Source of the DNA: Acutalibacter sp.
GTDB lineage: Bacteria > Bacillota > Clostridia > Oscillospirales > Acutalibacteraceae
NCBI GenBank assembly: GCA_022511515.1
Contig: JAFLRP010000129.1
Location: forward strand, 1-64,000
Direction: 5' to 3'
DNA length: 64,000 bases
Of this stretch, positions 16,504 to 24,469 are shown one piece after another. Each line of letters begins with the position of its first letter. The first letter of the stretch is position 1. The notes below the pieces were generated by a model, which saw only the letters and a list, made by a program, of their open reading frames with translations, was not told where the DNA came from and did not search any database. Made by a program: the position numbers and the translations under genes.

Positions 16504-17712
16504 GTGGAAAACGGCATTCTGCACGTGGATATGAACAATTTCTACGCTTCTGTGGAAACGCTGTACGCCCCGGAGTACCGGGACGTTCCCATGGCTGTGG
16601 CCGGGGACAAGGAAAGCCGCCACGGGATCATCCTCGCCAAAAATATGCTGGCAAAGCAGCGGGGCGTGCAGACCGCCGAGCCCATCTGGCAGGCAAAGAA
16701 AAAGTGCCCCGACCTGCGGCTGGTCCCGCCCCATTTCGAGCGGTATTCCCACTTTTCCCGGCTGGCCAAAAAAATCTACTGCGAATATACCGACTTGGTG
16801 GAAAGCTTCAGTCCGGACGAGTGCTGGCTGGACGTGTACGGCAGCGAGCGCCTTTTCGGCAGCGGCGAAAAAATCGCCCAGCAGATCAGGCAGCGCGTGA
16901 AAGACGAGCTGGGACTCACCGTGTCCATTGGGGTATCCTTTAACAAGGTATTCGCCAAGCTGGGCAGCGACTACAAAAAGCCCGACGCCGTTACGGTGTT
17001 CGGCAGAAGTCAAATGGAAAGCGTCATTTGGAAGCTGCCCTGCGACGCTTTGCTGTTTGTGGGACCGCACACGGAAAAGACTCTGAAAAAATTCGGTATC
17101 CGCACCATCGGCGACATTGCCCGGCTGGAGCTTTCCGCCATGCGCAGCATGCTGGGGCGCGCAGGGGAAACGCTGTGGCTCTACGCCAACGGACTGGATG
17201 ATTCCCCCGTCTGCCCGGCGGGTCACCGGGAAGCGCCGAAATCCATTGGAAACAGCGTGACTCTGCCCCACGACATCGTGACGGAGCAGGAAGTGAGAGA
17301 GACTTTTCTCCTGCTGGCAGAGACCGTCGCTGCCCGGCTTAGATCGGAGGGGGTCAAGGCGGGTGAGGTGCAGATCACCGTGAAAAGCAGTGAGTTTGAG
17401 GAATTTCAGCGGCAATGCAAAATCGAACCGGCAGCCTGCGATTCCCGCTCCCTGTACCAAGCTGCATTATCCCTGTACCACCGGGAAAACAAGCGTTGGG
17501 CGGTGCGGCTCTTAGGCATCCGGGCGGGAAAGCTCGTCCCGGCGGAGGAGGTCCAAATCTGCCTGTTCGACAACGATGGTGACCGGGAACGGCTGGAGCG
17601 TCTGGAAACTGCCGTGGATGACCTGCGGGAGCGGTTCGGCAAAGGAAGCGTCTCCCGAGCAATGACAATCCATTCCAAAAAACATGAGGAAAATTCGGAA
17701 AACGGAGGATAA
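16504..17712 (+). CDS. dinB: DNA polymerase IV (Y family)
   Basis: A 402-residue translesion polymerase. The start is GTG 16504 (MENGILHVDMNNFYASVE), 8 bases after GGAGG; the TTG at 16489 lies inside the ribosome site. Catalytic residues are visible: Asp and Phe-Tyr in HVDMNNFYASVE and the second acidic pair in FSPDECWLDV. KLGSDYKKPDAVT and the little-finger domain follow. It copies past damaged bases at low fidelity. It is under a LexA box and is 5 bases from ridA, so it heads an SOS operon. Confidence 0.94.
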   Translation: MENGILHVDMNNFYASVETLYAPEYRDVPMAVAGDKESRHGIILAKNMLAKQRGVQTAEPIWQAKKKCPDLRLVPPHFERYSHFSRLAKKIYCEYTDLVESFSPDECWLDVYGSERLFGSGEKIAQQIRQRVKDELGLTVSIGVSFNKVFAKLGSDYKKPDAVTVFGRSQMESVIWKLPCDALLFVGPHTEKTLKKFGIRTIGDIARLELSAMRSMLGRAGETLWLYANGLDDSPVCPAGHREAPKSIGNSVTLPHDIVTEQEVRETFLLLAETVAARLRSEGVKAGEVQITVKSSEFEEFQRQCKIEPAACDSRSLYQAALSLYHRENKRWAVRLLGIRAGKLVPAEEVQICLFDNDGDRERLERLETAVDDLRERFGKGSVSRAMTIHSKKHEENSENGG

Positions 17713-17717
17713 GGAAA

Positions 17718-18077
17718 ATGAGCGATATCGTAAGACTGGACGTGAACGAAGAATGGGCTCACGCAGGCATTATCAAGGCGGGAGATTTCTGCTTTCTGGG
17801 CTACTGTGTGGGAAACGTGGGCGGCACGGTGGAGGAGCAGGTAAACGGCGCTTTTGACCACATGGAGCGGCGGCTGGCGCTGTGCGGACTGACGCTGGAA
17901 AACGTGGTGAAGATGGACTGCCTGTTCCGGGACGTGCAGAACATCCCCGTCATGGAAAAGGTGATCAAGGAGCGGTTTCACGGGAACTATCCCGTGCGCA
18001 AGTCCATTCAGACCGCCTTTGCCGACCTGGACGCTTTGCAATTTCAGGTAGACGCCGTCGCCTACTGCCCGGACTGA
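17718..18077 (+). CDS. RidA/YjgF-family protein
   Basis: A 119-residue single-domain protein of the Rid family, whose founding member hydrolyses reactive enamines and imines produced by PLP enzymes. The family shape is seen: AGDFCFLGYCVGN early, then GTVEEQVNGAFDHMERRL, ALCGLTLENVVKMDCLFRDV (read in two parts) and the end YPVRKSIQTAFADL with LDALQFQVDAVAY. The canonical RidA Arg in the final strand (R-x-x-x-x-V) is seen only as Pro-Val-Arg-Lys-Ser, so the deaminase activity is not certain. It lies between dinB and the radical-SAM gene and is presumably co-transcribed, an unusual partner for DNA repair genes. Confidence 0.85.
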   Translation: MSDIVRLDVNEEWAHAGIIKAGDFCFLGYCVGNVGGTVEEQVNGAFDHMERRLALCGLTLENVVKMDCLFRDVQNIPVMEKVIKERFHGNYPVRKSIQTAFADLDALQFQVDAVAYCPD

Positions 18078-18131
18078 TTCCTCAGACACCCGGGAAGATT
18101 TCGCCAAACGAAAAGGAAAGGGGCTGACCCC

Positions 18132-19430
18132 GTGGACTTACTGGACAAATTGGAAATATTGACCGACGCCGCCAAGTATGACGTGGCGTGTACCTCCAGC
18201 GGCGTGGACCGCCCGGGCCAGCCGGGGAAGCTGGGGAACGCGGTGAAGGCAGGCATCTGCCATAGCTTTGCCGCCGACGGCCGATGCATCTCGCTCTTGA
18301 AGGTGCTCATGAGCAACGACTGCGCTTACGACTGCTCCTACTGCGTGAATCGGCGCTCCATCGACAGCCGGCGTACCACCTTTACCCCGGAGGAGCTGGT
18401 CAGCCTGACCATTCAGTTTTACCGCCGCAATTACATCGAGGGACTATTTCTCAGCTCCGCTGTGGTGAAGAACCCGGACTACACTTGCGAGCTGATGCTG
18501 CGGGCGTTGAAAAAGCTGCGGGAGGAGGAAAACTTCTGGGGATACGTCCACGTGAAGGCCATCCCCGGGGCCAACCCCCGTCTCACAGAGCAGCTTGGCT
18601 TTTACGCCGACCGCATGAGTGTGAATATCGAGCTGCCCTCCCAGAAAAGCCTTGCCCTTCTGGCGCCCCAAAAGAGTAAGGAGAAAATCCTGGCCCCCAT
18701 GAGCCAGATTCGGGACGGCATCCGGGAAAATACCGCCGATCTGGTAAAGTACAAAGCGGCGCAGAAATTCGTCCCTGCCGGTCAGTCCACCCAAATGATC
18801 ATCGGCGCTTCCCCGGAAACAGATCGGCAAATCCTTTCTCTCACAGAAGGGTTGTACAAGAAGTACAGCTTAAAAAGAGTGTTTTTCTCCGCCTACATGC
18901 CCATGGTGGACGACAGGAATCTGCCTGCCAGAGACACCCCGCCGCCCCTCCTGCGGGAGCATCGGCTGTATCAGGCGGATTGGCTTTTGCGGTTTTACGG
19001 CTTTCAGGCGGCGGAAATTCTGGACGAGGAGCACCCGGATTTCAATCCCCTCTTAGACCCCAAATGCAACTGGGCGGTGAATCATATGGAGCACTTCCCG
19101 GTGGAGATCAACCGGGCGCCCTACGAAATGCTGCTGCGGGTGCCGGGGATCGGGGTGAAAAGCGCCCGGCGCATCCGGGACGCCCGACGGTACGCCAAGT
19201 TGGATTTCGACGCATTGAAAAAGTTGGGCGTGGTGCTGAAACGGGCAAAATACTTTATCATCTGCAACGGGAAATCCATCTCTCCCTTGCCCACGGACAA
19301 CCCGGCGGTGATCGCCGGGGCAGTCAGCGAACGGGGCTTTTCTCAGCGGGAGCTGGCACCGCCGGAGCAGCTTTCCCTATTTGCGCCCATCAAGGAGGAC
19401 CGCATCAAATGTCTGACAGGTCAAATTTAG
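18132..19430 (+). CDS. Putative DNA modification/repair radical SAM protein (TIGR03916 type)
   Basis: A 432-residue protein from GTG 18132. The radical-SAM cluster site is in SNDCAYDCSYCVNRR (C-x3-C-x2-C), followed by a partial SAM barrel (GLFLSSAVVKNPDYT, SVNIELPSQ). Near the C-terminus is a helix-hairpin-helix DNA-binding motif, LLRVPGIGVKSARRI. Known families of this layout are always paired with a TIGR03915 protein, as here, and are thought to repair or modify DNA; the chemistry is undescribed to my knowledge. It has the Fe-S/SAM features of a spore-photoproduct-lyase-like enzyme but is a separate family. Its 3' end overlaps the next gene by 22 bases. Confidence 0.88.
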   Translation: MDLLDKLEILTDAAKYDVACTSSGVDRPGQPGKLGNAVKAGICHSFAADGRCISLLKVLMSNDCAYDCSYCVNRRSIDSRRTTFTPEELVSLTIQFYRRNYIEGLFLSSAVVKNPDYTCELMLRALKKLREEENFWGYVHVKAIPGANPRLTEQLGFYADRMSVNIELPSQKSLALLAPQKSKEKILAPMSQIRDGIRENTADLVKYKAAQKFVPAGQSTQMIIGASPETDRQILSLTEGLYKKYSLKRVFFSAYMPMVDDRNLPARDTPPPLLREHRLYQADWLLRFYGFQAAEILDEEHPDFNPLLDPKCNWAVNHMEHFPVEINRAPYEMLLRVPGIGVKSARRIRDARRYAKLDFDALKKLGVVLKRAKYFIICNGKSISPLPTDNPAVIAGAVSERGFSQRELAPPEQLSLFAPIKEDRIKCLTGQI

Positions 19431-20158
19431 TCTATCGCTACGACGGCACGTTTCCCGGCTTTCTCTGCTGTGTGGCGGAGTGCTTTCAGGATAAAAGCTT
19501 GCCCCAGGGCATCCAGCCGCTGGACGAGCCTCAGGCCACCCTATTCCCCGTGAAGGTCATCGACACGGATTTTTCTCTGGCCCAGCGGGTGGAGCGGTCT
19601 ATCCCCAAAAAAATCTCTCCTCAAGCCTATCACATGGTACGCAGCGCTTTTCTCTCCTGCGCGGAGGAGAAGGAGCTGAAAATTCTCCGCTTCCTGCTGC
19701 TGGGCTACAAGCACGGGGCGAAGGTCACGGGGCTGGCCGCCAATGAGGACGTTCACGCCATGAACAAGGCCCTGCTGTATCTGCAGAACGAGGCCCATTC
19801 CCACATCGAATTTCTGCGCTTTTCCGATTTGGGCGAGTTTTTAGCAGCGGAGATCACCCCCAACAACAACGTGCTGCCCCTGATCGCTCCCCATTTTTGC
19901 GACCGCTTTTCCGGGGAGAACCTGATGATCTACGACAAAACCCATCACCTGGGCTTTCTCTACCGCAAGTCAGGCCACCGGGAGTTTTTTCAGGCGGACA
20001 GTATCGATCTGCCCCCGCCGGACGAAGACGAGGAGCGCTACCGAGCGCTGTGGAAGCGCTTCCACGACGCCATCGCCATCGACGGGAGAAAAAATCCCAA
20101 GCTCCAAAAGGGCCACATGCCCATGCGCTACTGGCCCAACATGACGGAATTTCAATGA
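19409..20158 (+). CDS. TIGR03915-family probable DNA repair protein
   Basis: A 249-residue protein starting at ATG 19409 (MSDRSNLVYRYDGTFPGFLCC), 11 bases after AAGGAGG; the frame stays open far upstream inside the radical-SAM gene but that part is a shadow. Family traits are the opening YDGTFPGFLCCVAECF, the central region with FLLLGYKHG and VHAMNKALLYLQNEAHSHIEFLRFSDLGEF (read in parts), and the end PHFCDRFSGENLMIYDKTH then GHMPMRYWPNMTEFQ. In some genomes this protein is fused to a uracil-DNA glycosylase domain; here that domain is absent. It overlaps the radical-SAM gene, so the pair is translationally coupled and sits in the dinB SOS operon. Confidence 0.88.
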   Translation: MSDRSNLVYRYDGTFPGFLCCVAECFQDKSLPQGIQPLDEPQATLFPVKVIDTDFSLAQRVERSIPKKISPQAYHMVRSAFLSCAEEKELKILRFLLLGYKHGAKVTGLAANEDVHAMNKALLYLQNEAHSHIEFLRFSDLGEFLAAEITPNNNVLPLIAPHFCDRFSGENLMIYDKTHHLGFLYRKSGHREFFQADSIDLPPPDEDEERYRALWKRFHDAIAIDGRKNPKLQKGHMPMRYWPNMTEFQ

Positions 20159-20316
20159 GAAAAGGGAAAAAGGGAATTCTTCGCTTGCCTCTCCATAGCG
20201 AATGATAGATTTTTCACATCTTTCATGGTAAAATGATTTTCATAGCGTTACATTTCAAGCTGATGTCTGCCCGACAAAATTGGGAGTTCTTCATTTCATG
20301 GCAAGGGAGTGTTTGT

Positions 20317-20988
20317 ATGAACAGGCTAATTTTGGAAGCGAATGATTTCTTAAAGAGCGGAAAATTTGAGTACGCATTTTGCGGCGGGCAGGCAATTGAT
20401 TTGTTCTTGGGATATGAAAGCCGGGTACATGGCGACATTGACATTTGCTCCTATTGGAGCGACCGTGACAAGATCATTCTGTTTATGCAGGCGCATGGAT
20501 TTCACGTCTATGAAATGCTCGGCGGCGGCAGGGCGCACCGTATTACCGACATCTCCAAGCAAATGTACCAGAAGCGCAATATTTTTTGCTATAAAGAGAG
20601 CTGTCCGTTGGTGAAAATTTATCCTCACGATGAGAATGACTGTTGCCAGATTGAGTTTTTCCACATCGGACAGACCGAGTTTGACTTTATTGAGTTTCTT
20701 TTCAACGACAGATCGGAAACTCAATTTGAATATGCCCGCAATCGGGAGATCAAGCGGGAGATCGGTAAAGCGGTTCTTTCTTCAGACGGCGTGCCGTATC
20801 TCTCTCCTGAAATCTGTCTGCTCTATAAGTCTACCGATACGGAGCGTGAAGGCTATCAGCAGGACTTCGAGCTTACATATCATGCTATGAACTTAGAGCA
20901 GCGGGACTGGTTGAAAGACGCACTTGTCAAGATGTATCCGCAGGGGCACAAATGGCTGAATGATGGCCATGGAACAGATGGAAGATGA
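20317..20988 (+). CDS. Nucleotidyltransferase-like protein (ANT/MNT fold)
   Basis: A 223-residue protein from ATG 20317 with GGGAG upstream. FCGGQAIDLFLGYESRVHGDIDI holds the GG...D-x-D signature of small nucleotidyltransferases, related in type to the aminoglycoside 2''-adenylyltransferases and to uncharacterised MNT domains. EFFHIGQTEFDFIEF and PYLSPEICLLYKS match the C-terminal part of these proteins, where a Lys often closes the site. Substrate unknown; an antibiotic-modifying role is possible but not shown. It is clearly AT-richer than both neighbours, which suggests recent acquisition. No promoter is obvious in 20159-20316. Confidence 0.65.
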   Translation: MNRLILEANDFLKSGKFEYAFCGGQAIDLFLGYESRVHGDIDICSYWSDRDKIILFMQAHGFHVYEMLGGGRAHRITDISKQMYQKRNIFCYKESCPLVKIYPHDENDCCQIEFFHIGQTEFDFIEFLFNDRSETQFEYARNREIKREIGKAVLSSDGVPYLSPEICLLYKSTDTEREGYQQDFELTYHAMNLEQRDWLKDALVKMYPQGHKWLNDGHGTDGR

Positions 20989-21009
20989 ACGTTATCGACA
21001 TACTGTAAT

Positions 21010-21050
21010 CTGAAAGGACTGCCCTGTTTCCGGGACAGTCCTTTCAGTTT
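21010..21050. terminator. Bidirectional terminator between converging genes
   Basis: Stem CTGAAAGGACTG / CAGTCCTTTCAG (21010-21021 with 21036-21047), extended by CCC/GGG with one bulge, then TTT. It serves the nucleotidyltransferase-like gene (plus) and rsgA (minus). Confidence 0.82.
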
Positions 21051-21057
21051 GTAAGGC

Positions 21058-22098
21058 CTATCTATCGTACTTCTTTCGCAGCCGCTGCCGGCGTTCGGCG
21101 GATTTTTTCAGTTGCCGCATACGGCGGACATCCTCTTTTTTGCCGGTGAAGATCGCTTCCCGTTGTAGCTGCTGATAGCTTTTCCAGCGCTGGGGAGACA
21201 ATGTGCCCTGCCGGAGGGCTTCTTGAACGGCGCAGCCCGGCTCACTTTCGTGGCGGCAGTCGGAAAATCTGCACTTTTTTGCCAGCTCCTCCACGTCGGG
21301 AAAGGCTTCCTGTAAGCCCTCTGATACGTCCCACATGCCCAACTGCCGCATGCCTGGAGTGTCGATGACCAGCGCGCCGCAGGGGAGACAAAACAGTTGC
21401 CGGTGGGTGGTGGTGTGCCGCCCCCGGGAATCCGATTCCCGCACTGCCCCGGTGGCCATCAGCTCCTCGCCGGCCAAAGCGTTTAAGAGACTGGACTTCC
21501 CCACGCCGGAGGAACCCAAGAAGACCAGGGTCTCCCCGGGCCGCAGGTAGGGGGCCAGTAAATGAAGTCCCTGCCCCGTTTTGGCGCTGACGGGAATCAC
21601 CTCCACGCCGGGGGCGGTCTCCTGCGCCGCCAGAATTTCCGGCGTGTGGTCCCCCGGCAGGTCTGATTTCGTCAGCACCACCACCGGGCGGGCGCCGCTT
21701 TGCCACGCTTGGGCAAGATACCGCTCCAACCGGTTCACGTTGAAATTTTCATTTAAGGACTGCACTACAAACACGGTGTCGAAATTGGCCGCCACCGCCT
21801 GCTCCACCGGATGGCCGGGAGTGGGATCCAGCCGGGAAAAGAAGGTCCGCCGGGGCAGGGTGTGCAAAATCACGCTGTCCCCCGCCGGATTGTACTGAAG
21901 CTCCACAAAGTCCCCCACCGTGGGAAAAGTTTCATCCAGTCCGTCAAAATAGCGGCTGGATTTCAGTCTGCCGTAGCAGCTTCCCTGCCGACAAATCAAC
22001 TGATACCGTTCCTTATGGACTGCCGTCACCCGGGCAATCTCTCCGCTTTCCGCAGAAAGTCCTGCCCGGTCGAATCCGAATTCTTTCCAATATTCCAT
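21058..22098 (-). CDS. rsgA: Ribosome small subunit-dependent GTPase A
   Basis: A 346-residue circularly permuted GTPase that helps late 30S subunit maturation. Order seen: OB-fold N-terminus (~20-85), G4 VLTKSDLPG, then G1 FLGSSGVGKSSLLNAL, G3 DTPGMRQLG, and the zinc motif with CRFSDCRHESEPGC. AAGGAG lies 7 bases before the ATG. A second short frame (22150 to 22013, 45 codons, own ribosome site AAAGGAG) overlaps the start and may couple translation; see the leader entry. Confidence 0.95.
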   Translation of the reverse strand: MEYWKEFGFDRAGLSAESGEIARVTAVHKERYQLICRQGSCYGRLKSSRYFDGLDETFPTVGDFVELQYNPAGDSVILHTLPRRTFFSRLDPTPGHPVEQAVAANFDTVFVVQSLNENFNVNRLERYLAQAWQSGARPVVVLTKSDLPGDHTPEILAAQETAPGVEVIPVSAKTGQGLHLLAPYLRPGETLVFLGSSGVGKSSLLNALAGEELMATGAVRESDSRGRHTTTHRQLFCLPCGALVIDTPGMRQLGMWDVSEGLQEAFPDVEELAKKCRFSDCRHESEPGCAVQEALRQGTLSPQRWKSYQQLQREAIFTGKKEDVRRMRQLKKSAERRQRLRKKYDR

Positions 22099-22306
22099 TC
22101 AACTTCTCCTTGTATCGTTTTCGTCTTTCCTCTTTCGTAACCAATCTCATAACACATCTCTCCTTTCTGAAAATGGGCGCAAAAATGCCGCAGCAAGCAG
22201 CCTTTTCCATGACTGCTTCCTGCGGCTTGCCGTCGTCTTTCTTTTCAGCGCACCGAAGCGATATTCACGAAAGGTCGCTTTCAGCGGCGGGTTTCCCCCG
22301 CCCGTA

Positions 22307-22339
22307 TTAAATTTTGGCACCTTTCCAAACATTTTTCAT
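22307..22339 (-). CDS. Possible 10-residue leader peptide upstream of rsgA
   Basis: ATG 22339 to TAA 22307 encodes MKNVWKGAKI, with AAAGGAG 10 bases upstream and a fair promoter (TTGCGT, 17 bp, TAAACT on the minus strand) before it. It is followed by GC-rich inverted repeats (GGGCGGG...CCCGCC). A conserved-looking ribosome site on so short a frame suggests a leader, but there is no alignment to support it. The rest of 22099-22440 contains no other gene I can support. Confidence 0.3.
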   Translation of the reverse strand: MKNVWKGAKI

Positions 22340-22417
22340 ACGAACATCACTCCTTTCAAAGGATTACAAATAGAGTTTATCATAATGATTCCGGAAACGC
22401 AAGGGCTTTCGGAAACA

Positions 22418-22455
22418 GAAAGGGCGTGTCCTCGACAATGAGGTCACGCCTTTTT
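22418..22455 (-). terminator. Hairpin terminator after the His-rich lipoprotein operon
   Basis: Minus-strand stem GGCGTGACCTC / GAGGACACGCC (one A-C mismatch) with loop ATTGTC followed by CTTT. It lies 12 bases past the lipoprotein stop; the T run is short. Confidence 0.55.
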
Positions 22456-22466
22456 CAAATCTCATT

Positions 22467-22841
22467 TCAGTGATGGCTGCCGCTGTTGTGCTGCTGTTCC
22501 TTGTGGCTGCTTTCCGCCGTGTGGCCGCTGTGGTGATGGCTTGCTTCCGTGCAGTCCAGGGAGCAGTTGTGATAGTGGTCGTAGTCCGTACAGTCTGCCG
22601 GACAATGGTGGAAATGGGTCTCGTCCGTGCAGTTTTTGTCTGTGCAGCCCATACTGTTTAGAAAGGCCACGGTGATTTCATCGTGATGGGACTGGGAGGA
22701 CACATCGGAAAGTTCGGACTGTGCGGAGCTGCCCGGTGTTTCGGCCCGGGAGGGAACCTCCGGGCTGTTTGGAATATTTGCCGTACAGCCTGTCATCAGC
22801 AGCAAAAGAACCAATACGACAATAGAATAATAATTTTTCAT
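22467..22841 (-). CDS. His/Cys-rich lipoprotein
   Basis: A 124-residue protein with a signal peptide (MKNYYSIVVLVLLLLMTGC, lipobox LMTGC), a Ser/Pro-rich linker and a C-terminal half packed with metal ligands. From residue ~68 units of the kind GCTDKNCTDETHFHHC, PADCTDYDHYHNC and SLDCTEASHHH recur about every 13-15 residues, each with Cys-Thr, an acid and a His cluster; the tail ends HNSGSHH. I recognise no named family. Binding of zinc, copper or nickel at the cell surface is the natural inference. It is third in the BlaI-M56 operon (32-base gap), whose M56 protein also has a His-rich tail. Confidence 0.75.
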   Translation of the reverse strand: MKNYYSIVVLVLLLLMTGCTANIPNSPEVPSRAETPGSSAQSELSDVSSQSHHDEITVAFLNSMGCTDKNCTDETHFHHCPADCTDYDHYHNCSLDCTEASHHHSGHTAESSHKEQQHNSGSHH

Positions 22842-22873
22842 GTTCTACCTCCATTTTCCTCCTGTTATCGGTT

Positions 22874-23998
22874 TCAGTGATGCGCATCAACGTGGTGGCC
22901 GGAGCTGTGACGGCTGCCCGTGCCGCCCACAGTCTGGACAGGGTGCTGAGAGCTTGTCTTTTCGCTGTCGGAATCTTCCTCGGGTAAAATTTCACTGGTG
23001 TCCGGGGCAGGGTCTATCAACACGTCCTCCGGCGAAACAGGGGGAACGACGGTATAGTACTCGTTTTTCGGCACGGTCATCAGGCAAAGTACTGCGGCAG
23101 CAGCGGCCGTAATTGCCAGCAGGGTGACCCACTTCGCCGGCTTTTGATACTCCATCACGTTCTTGATGCGATGTTTTACGCCGATCTCTCCAAAAGCCAG
23201 CGGACAGGCGGCGATCCCCTGACGGCGAGCCGCACAGCGGAGAAGGGCCTCCGCATAGGCTCTGCGCTCCTCCTTTTCCAGCCCCCGGATGACCCTCTCG
23301 TCGCAGGCCAGCTCCATATCCCTGCACAGCAATCCGTTAGCCACCCAAATCAGCGGATGGAACCAATAAACTGCCAGCAGGACAAATCCCAGCAGCTTCC
23401 ACCAGTGATCTTTTCGGCGGATATGGGCTCTTTCATGGGCGATGACGTGGTCTCTGTCTGCCTCCGCCAGAGAGTAGGGCAGATAGATCGTCGGCCGGAA
23501 AATGCCCAGCACAAAGGGAGAATCCACCCTTTCGCTCTGCTTGATGTTGTCCCGCAGCAGCGTGGCCGTGGCGACGCGGCGTTTCAACAGCAGATAACGG
23601 ATGATTCCGTAGAGCAGTATGAGGGCAGCCCCTACCGCCCACAGCCGGGAAAGGACAAACGACCACACTTGGGCGGGGTTCACGCTGTCGCCGGGAGCGG
23701 GAGACAGTGCGCCTGAGAGAATAGGATTGACCAGCCGATCCACGGTGCCGATTCCGCTGTGGATTTCCGGGGAAGCTGCGTAGAGAATCTCATGAGGCAG
23801 GGGCTGGGCGCTGGGGATCAGGCTCAGGGCGCTTTCCAAAGAGAAAGGACAGAGGAGACGCAGTCCAACAAGCCCCCACAAGATGCAGAAAATCCGCCTG
23901 GGCGCTTTCCGGAATACCAGCCGCATCAGGAGAACCGCCAAAATCAGCCAGCTTGCTGTAATGCTGAGGTTTACCAGATCCAAAAAGAACACTTCCAT
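22874..23998 (-). CDS. BlaR1/MecR1-like M56 membrane metallopeptidase with His-rich tail
   Basis: A 374-residue membrane protein. N-terminal spans at ~10-28, ~35-55 and ~110-135, then the M56 zinc site VIAHERAHIRRKDHWWK (HExxH) and ELACDERV (downstream acidic ligand), and a further span ~295-315 (LLAITAAAAAVLCLM). BlaR1 has a penicillin-sensing C-terminal domain; this protein instead has a ~55-residue acidic linker ending in RHSSGHHVDAHH. It should cleave or inactivate the adjacent BlaI-type repressor in response to a signal, and the His tail suggests that the signal may be a metal ion (inference). It is 11 bases from blaI. Confidence 0.88.
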   Translation of the reverse strand: MEVFFLDLVNLSITASWLILAVLLMRLVFRKAPRRIFCILWGLVGLRLLCPFSLESALSLIPSAQPLPHEILYAASPEIHSGIGTVDRLVNPILSGALSPAPGDSVNPAQVWSFVLSRLWAVGAALILLYGIIRYLLLKRRVATATLLRDNIKQSERVDSPFVLGIFRPTIYLPYSLAEADRDHVIAHERAHIRRKDHWWKLLGFVLLAVYWFHPLIWVANGLLCRDMELACDERVIRGLEKEERRAYAEALLRCAARRQGIAACPLAFGEIGVKHRIKNVMEYQKPAKWVTLLAITAAAAAVLCLMTVPKNEYYTVVPPVSPEDVLIDPAPDTSEILPEEDSDSEKTSSQHPVQTVGGTGSRHSSGHHVDAHH

Positions 23999-24009
23999 GG
24001 TCTTCCCCC

Positions 24010-24360
24010 CTATCGCTCCAACATGCGGAGGATCTCCTTGACCTCGTCCTCAGACAGTTTCTGACGGCGGGCAAAAGCGGCAACAAAGGCCGGCAGAGAA
24101 CCCTCAAAGGTCTTTTCCAGCATCTCATCCATTTGGGCCACCTGAATGTCCTCTTTGCTGAACAGGGATGTGACCGTGGCGTTTTCGTTTTTCACCACGC
24201 CCCTGTCGGAAAGGCGGCGGATCACCGTGAAGGTGGTAGTCCTGCTCCAGCCCAATTCCTCTTTACAGATTTTGGCCAGTTGGGTGCTGTTGATTGGCTC
24301 ATGTTTCCACAAGATCAGGCAAAACCGGTATTCGCTTTCAAAGACTTTCGGTGATTCCAT
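24010..24360 (-). CDS. BlaI/MecI/CopY-family repressor
   Basis: A 116-residue winged-helix repressor of the Penicillinase_R family: SEYRFCLILWKHEPINSTQLA, then GWSRTTTFTVIRRLSDRGVV (recognition helix) and a C-terminal dimerisation helix (SEDEVKEILRMLER). The CopY-type CxCx4CxC copper site is absent, so it is BlaI-like and needs the M56 partner to be relieved. GGAGG lies before the ATG. Two matching dyads at 24390-24405 and 24414-24429 in its promoter make autorepression very likely. Confidence 0.9.
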   Translation of the reverse strand: MESPKVFESEYRFCLILWKHEPINSTQLAKICKEELGWSRTTTFTVIRRLSDRGVVKNENATVTSLFSKEDIQVAQMDEMLEKTFEGSLPAFVAAFARRQKLSEDEVKEILRMLER

Positions 24361-24389
24361 AGCGCTTCCTCCCAGTGTTAAACGCTTGC

Positions 24390-24441
24390 GTCTAACGCGT
24401 TCGACTAAAATAAGTCTAACACATTAGACCTCATTTGTCAA
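24390..24441 (-). promoter_or_regulatory. blaI-operon promoter with two operators
   Basis: Minus-strand TTGACA (24441-24436), 17 bp, TAGACT (24418-24413). Operator 1, GTCTAACACATTAGAC (24414-24429), is a perfect 6+4+6 dyad spanning spacer and -10. Operator 2, GTCTAACGCGTTCGAC (24390-24405), has the same 6+4+6 form with one mismatch and lies past the start site. Centres are 24 bp apart. Confidence 0.83.
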
Positions 24442-24469
24442 CCGAATTTTTAAAAATGGCACAGCAAAA

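Noticed and set aside
18980-19408. Long N-terminal extension of the TIGR03915 protein
   Set aside because: It lies inside the radical-SAM gene in another frame; the family start MSDRSNLVYRYDG and AAGGAGG fix the start at 19409.
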